A stretch of DNA of 64,000 nucleotides, taken from positions 124,001 through 188,000 of the forward strand of contig JACKKX010000001.1 in the NCBI GenBank assembly GCA_024236215.1. Direction: 5' to 3'. Below, one piece after another: positions 1 to 8,434 of this stretch (positions within the stretch are counted from its first letter, which is position 1; each line of letters opens with the position of its first letter). Origin of the DNA: Novosphingobium sp. Lineage in GTDB: Bacteria > Pseudomonadota > Alphaproteobacteria > Sphingomonadales > Sphingomonadaceae. Made by a program: the position numbers and the translations under genes. The notes beneath the pieces were generated by a model. That model had not been told where the DNA came from and did no database searches. It saw nothing but the letters and a program-made list of their open reading frames with translations.

Positions 1-179
1 CCTGGTTCGAGGCGCCGGTCGATTTCGTGTTCGATCGCGCCAACCACGCGGTCCATTCCGGGTTTTGGCAAGGGCGTGAAAGGCGCTACATCGAGATCAT
101 GTGGCAACAGCACCGGATCTGGGGAGTGACTGCGGGGATCATCAGCAACCTTGCCAGGCGGATCGCCTGGCATGGCTGA
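1..179 (+). CDS. CoA pyrophosphatase (NUDIX), C-terminal fragment
   Basis: Partial gene entering from the left edge; the reading frame begins at base 3 and stops at 177-179. The 58 visible residues include an aromatic-rich stretch ending in REFIEI-like and W-x-Q sequence (RERRYIEIMWQQHRIWG), followed by a terminal helix. This matches the C-terminal tail of the NUDIX CoA pyrophosphatase family (NudL/YeaB type), which hydrolyses coenzyme A or its derivatives. The NUDIX box itself lies outside the window, so the call rests on tail similarity and on gene order, since this gene often precedes the tRNA nucleotidyltransferase in alphaproteobacteria. The stop overlaps the next start as ATGGCTGA, suggesting translational coupling. 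Confidence 0.7.
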   Translation, partial: WFEAPVDFVFDRANHAVHSGFWQGRERRYIEIMWQQHRIWGVTAGIISNLARRIAWHG

Positions 180-1341
180 ACGCATCGCCGCTCACTGGAT
201 GCAGCGCGCGGACCTGGCTCGCCTCAACGCGGCGCTGGGGCCGGGGCAGGCGCGCTATGTCGGCGGAGCAGTGCGCGACACCCTGCTGGGCGTGACGGTC
301 AAGGATATCGACGTCGCCACCCCGCTCGATCCGCACGAGGTGATGCGCAGGCTCAAGGCCCATGCGATTTCGGTGGTGCCTACCGGGATCGACCACGGCA
401 CCGTCACTGCCGTGCTGCCCGGCGGGCCGGTCGAGATCACCACGCTGCGCCGCGACGTGTCTACCGATGGGCGCCATGCCACGGTGGCCTTTTCGGATAG
501 CTGGCAGGAAGACGCGGCGCGGCGCGATTTCACCATCAACGCGCTCTATGCCGATCCCGAAAGCGGCGCGATCAGCGATTTCTTCGGCGGTCTGGCCGAT
601 CTCGACGCCCGCCGGGTGCGCTTCATCGGGGATGCCCGCCAGCGCATCCGCGAGGATCATTTGCGGATCCTGCGTTACTTCCGGTTTCAAGCCAGGTTTG
701 GATCGCAACCGGCTGACAAGGAAGCGGAACAGGCCTGCGTAGACCTGGCTGCAACACTCAAGGGCTTGTCGCGAGAGCGGGTGGGGATGGAGATGATGAA
801 CCTGCTCGGCCTGCCCGATCCCGCCCCCACCGTGGCGCGGATGGCCGAGCTGGGGGTTCTGGCGGTGGTTCTGCCCGAGGCCCGGGTCGCGCCACTGGCC
901 GCGCTGACGGAACAGGAAATCCGACAGGGCGCCACCCCGGACGCACTGCGCCGTCTCGCCGCACTGTTGCCGGCGGAGGTACCGCTGGCCGAGGCAGTGG
1001 CCAGCCGCTTTCGCCTGTCCGGCGCACAGAAGAAGCGGCTGGCAACAGCGGCGGGGCGCATTTCGGGCCGGGAAAACCCGCGCGCCCTTGCCTACCGCCT
1101 CGGCCGCGAAAGCGCGCTCGACCGGCTGCTGCTGACCGGCGAAAGCACCGCGCCCCTGGACGGTTGGGAGATTCCGACCTTTCCGCTCAAAGGCGGCGAG
1201 ATCGTTGCGCGTGGGATCAAGGCCGGCCCCAAGGTGGCGCGAACACTCCAGGCGGTCGAAGCCCGCTGGATCGACGAGGGTTTTCCCGGCGCAGACCGGG
1301 TTGCGCAGTTGCTCGATGCCGAGCTGGCGGCCAACCGGTGA
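172..1341 (+). CDS. cca: CCA tRNA nucleotidyltransferase
   Basis: Adds or repairs the 3'-terminal CCA of tRNAs in the cytoplasm. The 389-residue product has the class II nucleotidyltransferase head: the GGAVRD motif near residue 30, the metal-binding DID pair about 20 residues later, and the RRDFTINAL motif followed by an FGG-x-xDL segment. The IREDHLRILRYFRFQARFG motif marks the poly(A) polymerase/CCA-adding domain. The length is normal for the short alphaproteobacterial form. I chose ATG 172 because it overlaps the upstream stop; an in-frame ATG at 151 also exists. The next gene follows 17 bases downstream, so these probably form one transcript. Confidence 0.95.
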   Translation: MAERIAAHWMQRADLARLNAALGPGQARYVGGAVRDTLLGVTVKDIDVATPLDPHEVMRRLKAHAISVVPTGIDHGTVTAVLPGGPVEITTLRRDVSTDGRHATVAFSDSWQEDAARRDFTINALYADPESGAISDFFGGLADLDARRVRFIGDARQRIREDHLRILRYFRFQARFGSQPADKEAEQACVDLAATLKGLSRERVGMEMMNLLGLPDPAPTVARMAELGVLAVVLPEARVAPLAALTEQEIRQGATPDALRRLAALLPAEVPLAEAVASRFRLSGAQKKRLATAAGRISGRENPRALAYRLGRESALDRLLLTGESTAPLDGWEIPTFPLKGGEIVARGIKAGPKVARTLQAVEARWIDEGFPGADRVAQLLDAELAANR

Positions 1342-1358
1342 ACGGCGGGGAAAGTCTG

Positions 1359-1970
1359 ATGTCTTACCTGGCCGGGCAGCCGCTAGTGCTGCTGGCGATC
1401 GCCGGGCTGGCGCTCGCGGGGATTGGCTGGCGGCTAGAGGGCGGCGGATCGCGCCTGGGCGATCACTTGCGCACCGCTGGGTATGCCGCGATGGGTCTGG
1501 CCGGAATCCTGATCGTGCTCGATGCCGCGCGCCAATCGCGCTATGCTGCCGCCGAACTCAACCTTGCCGGTGGGGCCCAGGCACGGGTGGAGGGATCGGA
1601 AACGGTAATCCCGATCGGCCCGGACGGTCATTTCCAGGCCGTGGCGACGATCAACGGCCATCAGGTCCCGGTGCTGATCGATACCGGCGCAACCTATACC
1701 ACCTTCGAGGAAGCAACCGCGCGCAAGCTGGGAATCGCGGCCGATCCCACCCGCCTGCCAAGCGAGCTTTCCACCGCCAACGGGGTTATCAAGGCGCGCT
1801 TCGGCACGGCACGGGAACTGCGACTGGGCGCGATCGTTGCCACGGATCTGGTAGTGGCCATCACCCCCGACACCGAGGATCCGATCGGCGTGATCGGCAT
1901 GAATCTTCTTTCCGCGCTGCATTCATGGCGCGTCGAAGGCGGAAAGCTTTATCTCAAGGCGGATGACTGA
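1359..1970 (+). CDS. membrane-anchored retropepsin-like aspartic protease (TIGR02281 type)
   Basis: 203-residue protein with two N-terminal hydrophobic segments (about residues 5-24 and 38-58), then a soluble domain. The domain has the single aspartic protease signature VLIDTGATYTTF (catalytic Asp in DTG) and the later hydrophobic-Gly motif GVIGMNLL, as expected for a single-lobed retropepsin-like clan AA protease that would act as a dimer. The bulk of the domain should be periplasmic. Start ATG 1359 is preceded by GGGGAAAG with suitable spacing; a GTG at 1338 overlaps the cca stop and is the alternative. Substrates of these proteases are unknown. It is probably co-transcribed with cca. Confidence 0.85.
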   Translation: MSYLAGQPLVLLAIAGLALAGIGWRLEGGGSRLGDHLRTAGYAAMGLAGILIVLDAARQSRYAAAELNLAGGAQARVEGSETVIPIGPDGHFQAVATINGHQVPVLIDTGATYTTFEEATARKLGIAADPTRLPSELSTANGVIKARFGTARELRLGAIVATDLVVAITPDTEDPIGVIGMNLLSALHSWRVEGGKLYLKADD

Positions 1971-2058
1971 GCGCCAGGACGCACTCAGCTCATCGCCCGC
2001 AAGGCTCGCTCCATCCTGCACTGCGTTGAACTGACGCGGTGGCTCCCGCAAGCGAAGG

Positions 2059-2078
2059 CAGTTAACTTTAGTCAACTG
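2059..2078. promoter_or_regulatory. dyad just upstream of the ribosome binding site of the secreted protein gene
   Basis: Arms CAGTTAACT and AGTCAACTG flank two bases and are complementary at 8 of 9 positions. The dyad ends directly before GTGAGGAC, the probable ribosome binding site for the ATG at 2092. It could be an operator or an RNA hairpin that affects translation; nothing else in the sequence decides between these. Confidence 0.35.
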
Positions 2079-2091
2079 TGAGGACGAATTG

Positions 2092-2628
2092 ATGAAGCTT
2101 GGCAGGTTGTTTGTAGTTGCCGGTCTGGCCCTAGCGGCGGCGCCCCCCGCACTCGCCCAGAGCATCGCCGAAGCCGGTGTTGCCGTTGGGGTGATGGTCT
2201 ACGGCCCGCAGGGCAACGAGGTCGGCCCGGTCGAAAATATCCAGGGCGATGTTGTGGTGATCAACACCGGCGGCAACAGCGCGGCGCTGGCGGGCAGTTC
2301 TTTCGTCAAGGGCCCGAAGGGACCGGTCATCGGTTACACCCAGGCGCAGCTCGATGAAGCGGTAGAAGGCGCCAAGCGGGCGGCCCAGGCCAAGCTCGAT
2401 GCCGCACTGGTCCCTGGTGCGGCGCTGCGCAGCTCGGACGGTGTCGCGGTCGGCACGATCAAGGCGCTTAACGAAGACGGCACGATCCTGATCGAGGGAA
2501 CCAGCCAGACCTTCGCGCTCGCGCGGGACGCCTTCGCCGCCGACGATACCGGTCCGATGCTGCGGATCACCGCCCAGCAGCTGACCGATGCACTGGGCAA
2601 GAGCGCGGCCCCGGCCGAACCTGGCTAA
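2092..2628 (+). CDS. secreted hypothetical protein with two related half-domains
   Basis: 178 residues beginning with a clear Sec signal peptide (MKLGRLFVVAGLALAAAPP, predicted cleavage after ALA near residue 22). The mature part shows two segments of similar pattern, around residues 29-68 and 103-147: each has a small Gly-rich turn, then V-G-x-I/V, a short loop with D-G, a strand, and a final S/T-x-x-F/A-L-A...SF or AF. The pattern resembles paired PRC-barrel-like beta halves, separated by an Ala/Lys-rich helix (AQLDEAVEGAKRAAQAKLDAAL). I do not recognise a named family. Such small periplasmic proteins are common in sphingomonads, and function is unknown. AGGA seven bases upstream supports ATG 2092. 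An inverted repeat follows the stop. Confidence 0.75.
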   Translation: MKLGRLFVVAGLALAAAPPALAQSIAEAGVAVGVMVYGPQGNEVGPVENIQGDVVVINTGGNSAALAGSSFVKGPKGPVIGYTQAQLDEAVEGAKRAAQAKLDAALVPGAALRSSDGVAVGTIKALNEDGTILIEGTSQTFALARDAFAADDTGPMLRITAQQLTDALGKSAAPAEPG

Positions 2629-2635
2629 GTTCGCA

Positions 2636-2667
2636 CTGCCCGGCGTGATCCTTGTCACGCCGGGCAG
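2636..2667 (+). terminator. hairpin after the secreted protein gene
   Basis: A perfect 13-bp stem (CTGCCCGGCGTGA pairing with TCACGCCGGGCAG) around a 6-base loop begins eight bases after the stop. No long T-run follows, only GATTTCG, so it is either a weak intrinsic terminator or an mRNA 3'-stabilising stem. Confidence 0.65.
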
Positions 2668-2744
2668 AGCGATTTCGTGGCAATCCAGACTGCAGTGGCC
2701 CAAGCAATCATTAGATTGCAAAGGCTCGTTCCAGGGGGATTGCC

Positions 2745-3626
2745 ATGTTTGCTTCAAAAGCAGTTCGCTTCGCTCTTGCACTCGGCCTCTTCAGCGGGCC
2801 GACTACCGCATTTTCCCAGACCGATCCCGATGACGCCGCCAACCGGGTGGAGGCGCGGCTCGATAGGCGGCATGAGCGCGATCCGGGCGATTTCCGCATG
2901 CTGGAAACCGCAGCCGAGAAGCCCTGGTCGCTGAGCATCGGCTCGCCGTTTCGCTATGCCTCAAACCCCGCCAATGCTGAAACCGGCTCCACCGGAGCAG
3001 CCTATTTCGATCCTTCGATCACACTGGGCCGATCCTGGGATTTGGGCGGTGCCAAACTCAGCTTCGAGACGGGCGCGGACGCCCAGACCTTCACCAGCCA
3101 TTCCGAAAACGACCTCTCGACGCTCTACAGTAACCTGCGGGTGACTTTCGGCGCGGGCAGCGCGATCAAGCCTTATATCGATTACACCGTTCTGGCGCTT
3201 TACGACGGACAGTTCGAGAGCCACGCGGTCACACTTCACCAGTTCACCGCCGGAGCCAAGGCCCAGCTGCCGGTGGGTAAAGCCGATACCCTGGTGGTGG
3301 ACGCCAGCGTCATGCGCCGCGAAGCGAGCGTCGCCACGGTTGAGCAGGTACGCTTGGGGCTGGCCTTCAAGGTTAAGCACGTGTTCGATCCTGCAAGCCG
3401 CCTGGTGGTATCGGCGCGCGGGCGCTATGCCGACTACACCGGCGGTAGTGCCAGCACCCGCACCGACAAAAACTTGCTGCTGGGCGCGGTCATCGAGCAT
3501 GACCTGTCGGACAAGGCCAGCATCGACTTCGGCACGACCTTCGAGCGCAATTGGTCCAACCGCACGGGCAAGAGCTACTCAGCCTGGGAGATCGGCCCTT
3601 CGGTCACCTTCACGGCAAGTTTCTAA
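2745..3626 (+). CDS. outer-membrane beta-barrel-like protein, hypothetical
   Basis: 293 residues with a signal peptide (hydrophobic [10 protein letters not shown], cleavage near TTAFSQ) and a short charged region, then alternating hydrophobic/polar strands throughout: [59 protein letters not shown]. The chain ends in VTFTASF with a C-terminal Phe, the classic insertion signal of outer membrane barrels, and about 10-12 strands can be counted by eye. I infer a small barrel of unknown substrate. The ribosome binding site AGGGGGA precedes ATG 2745. The stop overlaps the convergent parC stop by four bases. Confidence 0.75.
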   Translation: MFASKAVRFALALGLFSGPTTAFSQTDPDDAANRVEARLDRRHERDPGDFRMLETAAEKPWSLSIGSPFRYASNPANAETGSTGAAYFDPSITLGRSWDLGGAKLSFETGADAQTFTSHSENDLSTLYSNLRVTFGAGSAIKPYIDYTVLALYDGQFESHAVTLHQFTAGAKAQLPVGKADTLVVDASVMRREASVATVEQVRLGLAFKVKHVFDPASRLVVSARGRYADYTGGSASTRTDKNLLLGAVIEHDLSDKASIDFGTTFERNWSNRTGKSYSAWEIGPSVTFTASF

Positions 3627-5911
3627 AAGTGGTTGTCGCGCGGGAAGCCGGTGGGCGGCAGGCGCCCTGCGGCCCCGCGTGCCACCTTCCACAGCTGCAT
3701 GTCGCTTTCGGTCCGGGTCCGGCCGGTCTCTCCGCCCATCTTCCAGCTCAGCCCCTCGTCGAGTTTGAGCGTGGTAGCATCGGCCAGCCCGCCGTCGCGA
3801 TAGCGTTGCAGGGTCACGCCCTGCCCCTTGGCCAGCACCGGCAGCTCCTCAAGGCTGAACAGCACCAGCTTGCGGTTGTCACCCACCACGGCAACATGAT
3901 CGTGCTCGGCGGGAATCTCGCGAACCACCGCGAGTTTGACCCCGGGCTTGGTGGTCATCACCCCCCGGCCCTTGCGGGTTTCGGCCAGCAGCTCGTCGGC
4001 CTCGGCGGCAAAGCCCCGGCCCTGGTTGCTCGCCAGCAGCAATTGTGCCTTGGGCCTGTAGACCAGCAGCGCAACGATCTCTGCCCCGGCATCGATATCG
4101 AGCATGGTGCGAACCGGCTCGCCAAAGCCGCGCGCCGAGGGCAACTTGTCGCAGCCGAGCGTGTAGAACCGCCCGTTGTCGCAGGCGATCAGCAGCTTGT
4201 CGGTGGTCTGGGCATGGAGCGCGAAGGCGGGGCCGTCGCCTTCCTTGAACTTGAATTCCTTGCCCTCCGGCTCGTGCCCGGAGGCGCCGCGCACCCAGCC
4301 CTTGGCCGAGAGGATCACCGTGACCGGCGCTTTCTCGATCATCGCATCCATGCTGAATTCGACCGCCGGAGCGGCTTCGGCGATGGTAGTGCGACGGCGG
4401 CCCAGCACGGTGTCTTCGGCATAGTCCTTGCGCAGGGTGGCCAGATCGCGCTTGAGCCGGGTGCGCTGGCGGGCCGGACTTTCGAGCAGCTTTTCCAGCT
4501 CGTCCTTCTCGGCCAGCAACTCGTCGCGCTCGCGCCGCAGCTCCATTTCCTCCAGCTTGCGCAAGGAACGCAGCCGCATATTGAGGATCGCCTCGGCCTG
4601 ACGATCGGTCAGGCCGAACTCGGCCATCATCACCGGCTTGGGCTCGTCCTCGGTGCGGATGATCTCGATGATCCGGTCAAGGTTTAGGTAGGCGATGATA
4701 TAGCCATCGAGCAGCTCAATCCGACTGGCGATCTTTTCAAGCCGGTGCCGGCTACGCCGGATCAGGATGTCGATCTGGCTCTTGATCCATTCCTGCAGCA
4801 CCAGCTTGAGGCTGAGTACCCCCGGCGTGCGCCCGGCATCGAGCACGTTGAGATTGAGCCCGAAGCGGGTTTCCAAATCGGTCAGCTTGTAGAGCGATTC
4901 CTTGAGCAGCTCGGGATCGACGTTGCGGCTTTTGGGCACGAAGACCAGCCGGATCTGCTCGTCGCTTTCGTCGCGCACGTCCTCAAGGATCGGCAGCTTC
5001 TTGTCGGCGATCAGCTGGGCAACCTGTTCGATCAGCTTGCCCTTTTGCAGCATGTAGGGGATTTCCGAAATCACCAGCTGCCACTGCCCGCCCCCCAGGC
5101 GCTCGATCCCGCTGGTCTCCCAAGATCCGTCAGCCTCGCGCCCGGTCGAAAAGCGCCCGCGCACACGCAGCGACCCGCGCCCGGTTTCGTAGGCGGCGGA
5201 AATCGTCGCCGCGCTTTCCGCCAGCAGTCCGCCGGTGGGAAAGTCCGGTCCATGGAACAGCTGCATCAGTTCGGCGTGTTCGGCATGGGGATTGTCGATC
5301 AGCAGCAGCGCGGCGTCGATGATCTCGGCGACGTTGTGGCTGGGGATGTTGGTGGCCATGCCCACCGCGATCCCGCTGGCACCGTTAGCGAGCAGGTTGG
5401 GGAACAGGCCGGGGAAGATTTCGGGTTCTTCCTCCTCGCCGTTGTAGGTGGGGACGAAATCTACCGTGCCTTCATCGAGCCCGGCCATCAGCTGGATCGC
5501 GGTCCTGGTCAGGCGGGCTTCGGTGTAGCGGTAGGCGGCGGCGTTATCGCCATCGATATTGCCGAAGTTGCCCTGCCCCTCGACCAGCGGATAGCGCAGC
5601 GAGAAATCCTGCGCGAGGCGCACCATCGCGTCGTAGACCGAGGCATCGCCGTGCGGGTGATATTTGCCGATCACGTCGCCCACCACGCGGGCGCTCTTCT
5701 TGAAGGCATCGTTGGGATTGAGCTTGAGCTGCCGCATCGCCCACAGCAGACGGCGATGCACCGGCTTCAGCCCGTCGCGCAGATCGGGCAGCGAGCGCGC
5801 GGTGATCGTTGACAGCGCGTAGACCAGATAGCGCTCGGACAGCGCGGCATCGAAGGGCGCATCGACGATGGCATCGAAGGGATCGGGTTCGGTGGCGGTA
5901 TCGGTGGACAT
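3623..5911 (-). CDS. parC: DNA topoisomerase IV subunit A
   Basis: 762-residue ATP-dependent type IIA topoisomerase subunit that, with ParE, decatenates daughter chromosomes. The breakage-reunion domain starts with [14 protein letters not shown] and contains [13 protein letters not shown] and GKYHPHGD; the RYTEAR motif places the catalytic tyrosine at Tyr129. The C-terminal third carries degenerate beta-pinwheel blades ([31 protein letters not shown]). Length and the relatively short C-terminal domain favour ParC over GyrA. In the quinolone-determining region the position equivalent to E. coli Ser80 is Ala90, and Asp94 replaces Glu84. It lies upstream of nothing co-directional in close contact; the ferredoxin gene ends 43 bases before its start. 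Confidence 0.95.
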   Translation of the reverse strand: MSTDTATEPDPFDAIVDAPFDAALSERYLVYALSTITARSLPDLRDGLKPVHRRLLWAMRQLKLNPNDAFKKSARVVGDVIGKYHPHGDASVYDAMVRLAQDFSLRYPLVEGQGNFGNIDGDNAAAYRYTEARLTRTAIQLMAGLDEGTVDFVPTYNGEEEEPEIFPGLFPNLLANGASGIAVGMATNIPSHNVAEIIDAALLLIDNPHAEHAELMQLFHGPDFPTGGLLAESAATISAAYETGRGSLRVRGRFSTGREADGSWETSGIERLGGGQWQLVISEIPYMLQKGKLIEQVAQLIADKKLPILEDVRDESDEQIRLVFVPKSRNVDPELLKESLYKLTDLETRFGLNLNVLDAGRTPGVLSLKLVLQEWIKSQIDILIRRSRHRLEKIASRIELLDGYIIAYLNLDRIIEIIRTEDEPKPVMMAEFGLTDRQAEAILNMRLRSLRKLEEMELRRERDELLAEKDELEKLLESPARQRTRLKRDLATLRKDYAEDTVLGRRRTTIAEAAPAVEFSMDAMIEKAPVTVILSAKGWVRGASGHEPEGKEFKFKEGDGPAFALHAQTTDKLLIACDNGRFYTLGCDKLPSARGFGEPVRTMLDIDAGAEIVALLVYRPKAQLLLASNQGRGFAAEADELLAETRKGRGVMTTKPGVKLAVVREIPAEHDHVAVVGDNRKLVLFSLEELPVLAKGQGVTLQRYRDGGLADATTLKLDEGLSWKMGGETGRTRTESDMQLWKVARGAAGRLPPTGFPRDNHF

Positions 5912-5954
5912 GCTGTCCTGCCCCTAGCAGGGCGGGAATCGGCCCGCCAAGGGG

Positions 5955-6287
5955 CTAGCGCCGCTGCATGTCGCGGCTTTCCCCCGGAATCCGCACTTCA
6001 AGCCCATCGAGCGCCTCGTCCAGCACGATCTGGCAAGCAAGGCGGCTTGTGCGCGCGACCCCGGCGGCGAGATCGAGCATGTCTTCTTCATCCTCGCTGG
6101 CGCGCGGCAGCCTAGCGAACCAGTCGGCGGCGACGATCACGTGGCAGGTTGAACAGGCCATCTGCCCCTCGCAGGTGCCCTCCAGCGGCATTCCCGAGTT
6201 CTGCGCCAGCTTGAGCAGGCTGTCGCCAGTTCCGCCTTCGGCCTCGACCCGTTCGCCGTTCGCGGAAATGAAAGTGACCCGGACCAT
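5955..6287 (-). CDS. adrenodoxin-type [2Fe-2S] ferredoxin
   Basis: 110-residue cytoplasmic electron carrier. The cluster ligands are visible in CEGQMACSTC (C-x5-C-x2-C), with the fourth Cys in RLACQ about 36 residues on, the spacing of the vertebrate adrenodoxin / bacterial Isc ferredoxin class. DEEDMLDLA is the acidic interaction helix typical of this group. The start ATG shares its A with the upstream TGA of the cysteine desulfurase (TGATG), so the two are translationally coupled. That supports a role in Fe-S assembly or in feeding electrons to an oxygenase. No P450 or oxygenase gene is nearby. Confidence 0.92.
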   Translation of the reverse strand: MVRVTFISANGERVEAEGGTGDSLLKLAQNSGMPLEGTCEGQMACSTCHVIVAADWFARLPRASEDEEDMLDLAAGVARTSRLACQIVLDEALDGLEVRIPGESRDMQRR

Positions 6288-7378
6288 CAGCACCCCTGCG
6301 CCCGCGCCGCGGTATCGAGCGCGCGGCACGCGGTTTCAACCTCGTCCCTAGTCGTATAGCGCCCGAAACCCAAGCGGATCGAATTGCGCGCCTCGTGCGC
6401 TTCAAGTCCGATCGCGGTGAGCACCCGGCTGGGCGCGCCGGTGCCGCTGCCGCAGGCCGATCCGGCCGAAAAGGCGATGTCGCGGCAATCGATCATCAGG
6501 CGGGGAAAATTGAGACCGGGCAGGCGCAGGTTGAGGTTGCCGGGCCAGCGCGCGGTCTCGCTTCCGTTGACGATCCAGCGCGACAGGATCGAACGGGCGA
6601 GTTCCGCCAACCCCGCAAGGTGCTGAAAATCGGCCTCTATCCGCTCCATCGCCAGGGCCGCCGCCGCGCCGAACCCGGCGCAGAGCGCGGGGCTGAGCGT
6701 GCCCGAGCGTAGCCCGCCTTCCTGCCCCCCGCCCGCAATCAAAGGGCCCACGGCTATACCTTCGCGCACCCACAACGCACCGATCCCCTTGGGACCATAG
6801 AGCTTGTGCGCGGTGATCGCGATCAGGTCCGCGCCCTCGGGCGGGGCGAGCTTGCCCGCACCCTGCACCGCATCGCAAAGGAACAGCGCGCCCAGTTCAT
6901 GCGCGCGTTCGGCCAGCCGCGCCACGGGCTGGATCGTGCCGATCTCATTGTTGACCTGCATCGCGGCGACCAGTCCCACGCCGTCGGGCAAGTCGAGCTC
7001 GGGATCGATCAGGCCGTCGGCGCCGACCGGCAGCTCGTGACACTTCGCGCCACTTGCCAGCGCGGCATTGACCACCGCCGAATGCTCAACCGCCAAATAG
7101 GCGATCCCGCCGCGCGGGACCGAGCGGAGCGCCTGGTTGAGCGCCTCGGTCGCCCCGCTGGTGAAAATCACCCGGCCGCCCTTGGGCAGCAGCGCCGCAA
7201 CCTGCTCACGCGCCACCTCTACCGCAGCGGCGGCGGCCCGGCCGGCCTTGTGCATCGAATGCGGATTGGCGAAGCCCATGGCCTCCGGCCCGGCCAGCCA
7301 GGGCAGCATGGCCGCGCGCGCTTCGGGGGCGAGCGGGGTGGTGGCCTGATGGTCAAGGTAGATGAATTGGGCGGACAT
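6287..7378 (-). CDS. cysteine desulfurase (NifS/IscS family)
   Basis: 363-residue PLP enzyme that converts cysteine to alanine and transfers sulfur, usually for Fe-S cluster assembly. The start FIYLDHQATTPLAPEA is the family hallmark; the PLP lysine lies in ITAHKLYGPKG (Lys192) and the persulfide cysteine in AGSACGSG (Cys309). QVNNEIGT and GGGQEGGLRSGT are also present. It is shorter than E. coli IscS (404) and resembles the NifS/class V type common in sphingomonads. It overlaps the ferredoxin start. The other isc or suf genes are not in the window, so it may be a second desulfurase outside a full cluster. Confidence 0.93.
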   Translation of the reverse strand: MSAQFIYLDHQATTPLAPEARAAMLPWLAGPEAMGFANPHSMHKAGRAAAAAVEVAREQVAALLPKGGRVIFTSGATEALNQALRSVPRGGIAYLAVEHSAVVNAALASGAKCHELPVGADGLIDPELDLPDGVGLVAAMQVNNEIGTIQPVARLAERAHELGALFLCDAVQGAGKLAPPEGADLIAITAHKLYGPKGIGALWVREGIAVGPLIAGGGQEGGLRSGTLSPALCAGFGAAAALAMERIEADFQHLAGLAELARSILSRWIVNGSETARWPGNLNLRLPGLNFPRLMIDCRDIAFSAGSACGSGTGAPSRVLTAIGLEAHEARNSIRLGFGRYTTRDEVETACRALDTAARAQGC

Positions 7379-7511
7379 GTTCGCTTGTCGTTGCTTTTCG
7401 GACCTTCGTTTCTATATAGCGCCTCTCTCCCGATCCTAGCCCAAAGCGGTCCGGCATCCGAGAAATCCCCGGACGCCGCGCCATGGGCGAGCAAGAACAG
7501 GCGCGAACGCA

Positions 7512-8168
7512 ATGCCCGCAGTCATCTTCCCCGGTCCCGAAGGCCGTCTCGAAGGCCGCTTCCAGCCCGCCACACGCGCCCGCGCGCCGGTGGCGATGAT
7601 CCTTCACCCGCACCCCCAGGCAGGGGGCACGATGAACGACCGGATCACCCAGGCGCTCTACAAGACCTTCCAGGCGCGCGGCTTTGCCACGTTGCGCTTC
7701 AACTTTCGCGGCGTGGGCCGCAGCCAGGGCAGCTTCGATAACGGCATCGGCGAGCTGACCGATGCCGCCGCCGCGCTTGACTGGGTGCAGTCGATCCACC
7801 CGGAGGCTTCGACCACCTGGATCGCGGGCTATTCGTTCGGCGCGCTGATCGGCATGCAGCTTTTGATGCGCCGCCCGGAAATCCGCGGCTTCATCTCGGT
7901 CGCTCCGCCGGCCAACATGTACGATTTCAGCTTCCTGGCTCCTTGCCCCTCCTCGGGGATCATCGTCCAGGGCGCGGCCGATACCGTGGTGACCCCCAAC
8001 GCGGTGCAGAAGCTGGTCGACAAGCTGCGCACCCAAAAGCACATAACCATTCATCATGAGGAAATCCCCCGCGCCAACCATTTCTTCGAGAACGAGATGG
8101 ACGATCTGATGCGCTCGGTGGACAATTACCTCGACATGCGGCTCTCGCCCGACTGTCCGATCCGCTGA
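7512..8168 (+). CDS. alpha/beta hydrolase (serine hydrolase, KANL3/Tex30-like)
   Basis: 218 residues. The N-terminal PEGRLEGRF and LHPHPQAGGTMND segment followed by LRFNFRGVGRSQG is typical of the small cytoplasmic alpha/beta hydrolases often annotated as CocE/NonD or dienelactone hydrolase-like. The nucleophile elbow is GYSFG, the acid is probably in QGAADTVV and the catalytic His in RANHFF. No signal peptide is seen. It is transcribed divergently from the cysteine desulfurase with a 133-base intergenic region that should contain both promoters. The substrate is unknown. Confidence 0.85.
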   Translation: MPAVIFPGPEGRLEGRFQPATRARAPVAMILHPHPQAGGTMNDRITQALYKTFQARGFATLRFNFRGVGRSQGSFDNGIGELTDAAAALDWVQSIHPEASTTWIAGYSFGALIGMQLLMRRPEIRGFISVAPPANMYDFSFLAPCPSSGIIVQGAADTVVTPNAVQKLVDKLRTQKHITIHHEEIPRANHFFENEMDDLMRSVDNYLDMRLSPDCPIR

Positions 8169-8171
8169 TCG

Positions 8172-8369
8172 CTAATTGAGTTCGCTCGAGGGCGGCGCCG
8201 GCTTGCCGTCGAGCGGGATCACCCAGATCGCGACATTGGCCGCCAGCACTGCGGCGGCGATCAGCATCAGCACCAGCTGCTTGCGCGAACCGCCCCGCCG
8301 CCACAGCGCGAACGCGCCCCAAACCAGGGCGATTGCGGCGAGAACAAGGATCGAAAGCACGGTGTCCAT
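8172..8369 (-). CDS. small membrane protein, hypothetical
   Basis: 65 residues with two hydrophobic helices (about residues 3-20 and 31-50) separated by the basic loop WRRGGSRKQ, ending in a Pro-rich tail. The ATG at 8369 is preceded in frame by a GTG at 8372. It converges with the hydrolase, three bases from that gene's stop. No family recognised; function unknown. Confidence 0.6.
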   Translation of the reverse strand: MDTVLSILVLAAIALVWGAFALWRRGGSRKQLVLMLIAAAVLAANVAIWVIPLDGKPAPPSSELN

Positions 8370-8434
8370 CACGATGCCGTGTAGCAGATCGATCAGGGTT
8401 TGACAGCATCCCCCCGCTGCCTAAGCATGTGGCA

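Noticed and set aside
3551-4687. Long open frame of 378 codons antisense to parC
   Set aside because: It lies wholly inside a clear ParC gene, has no family motif and results from high GC third-position bias.
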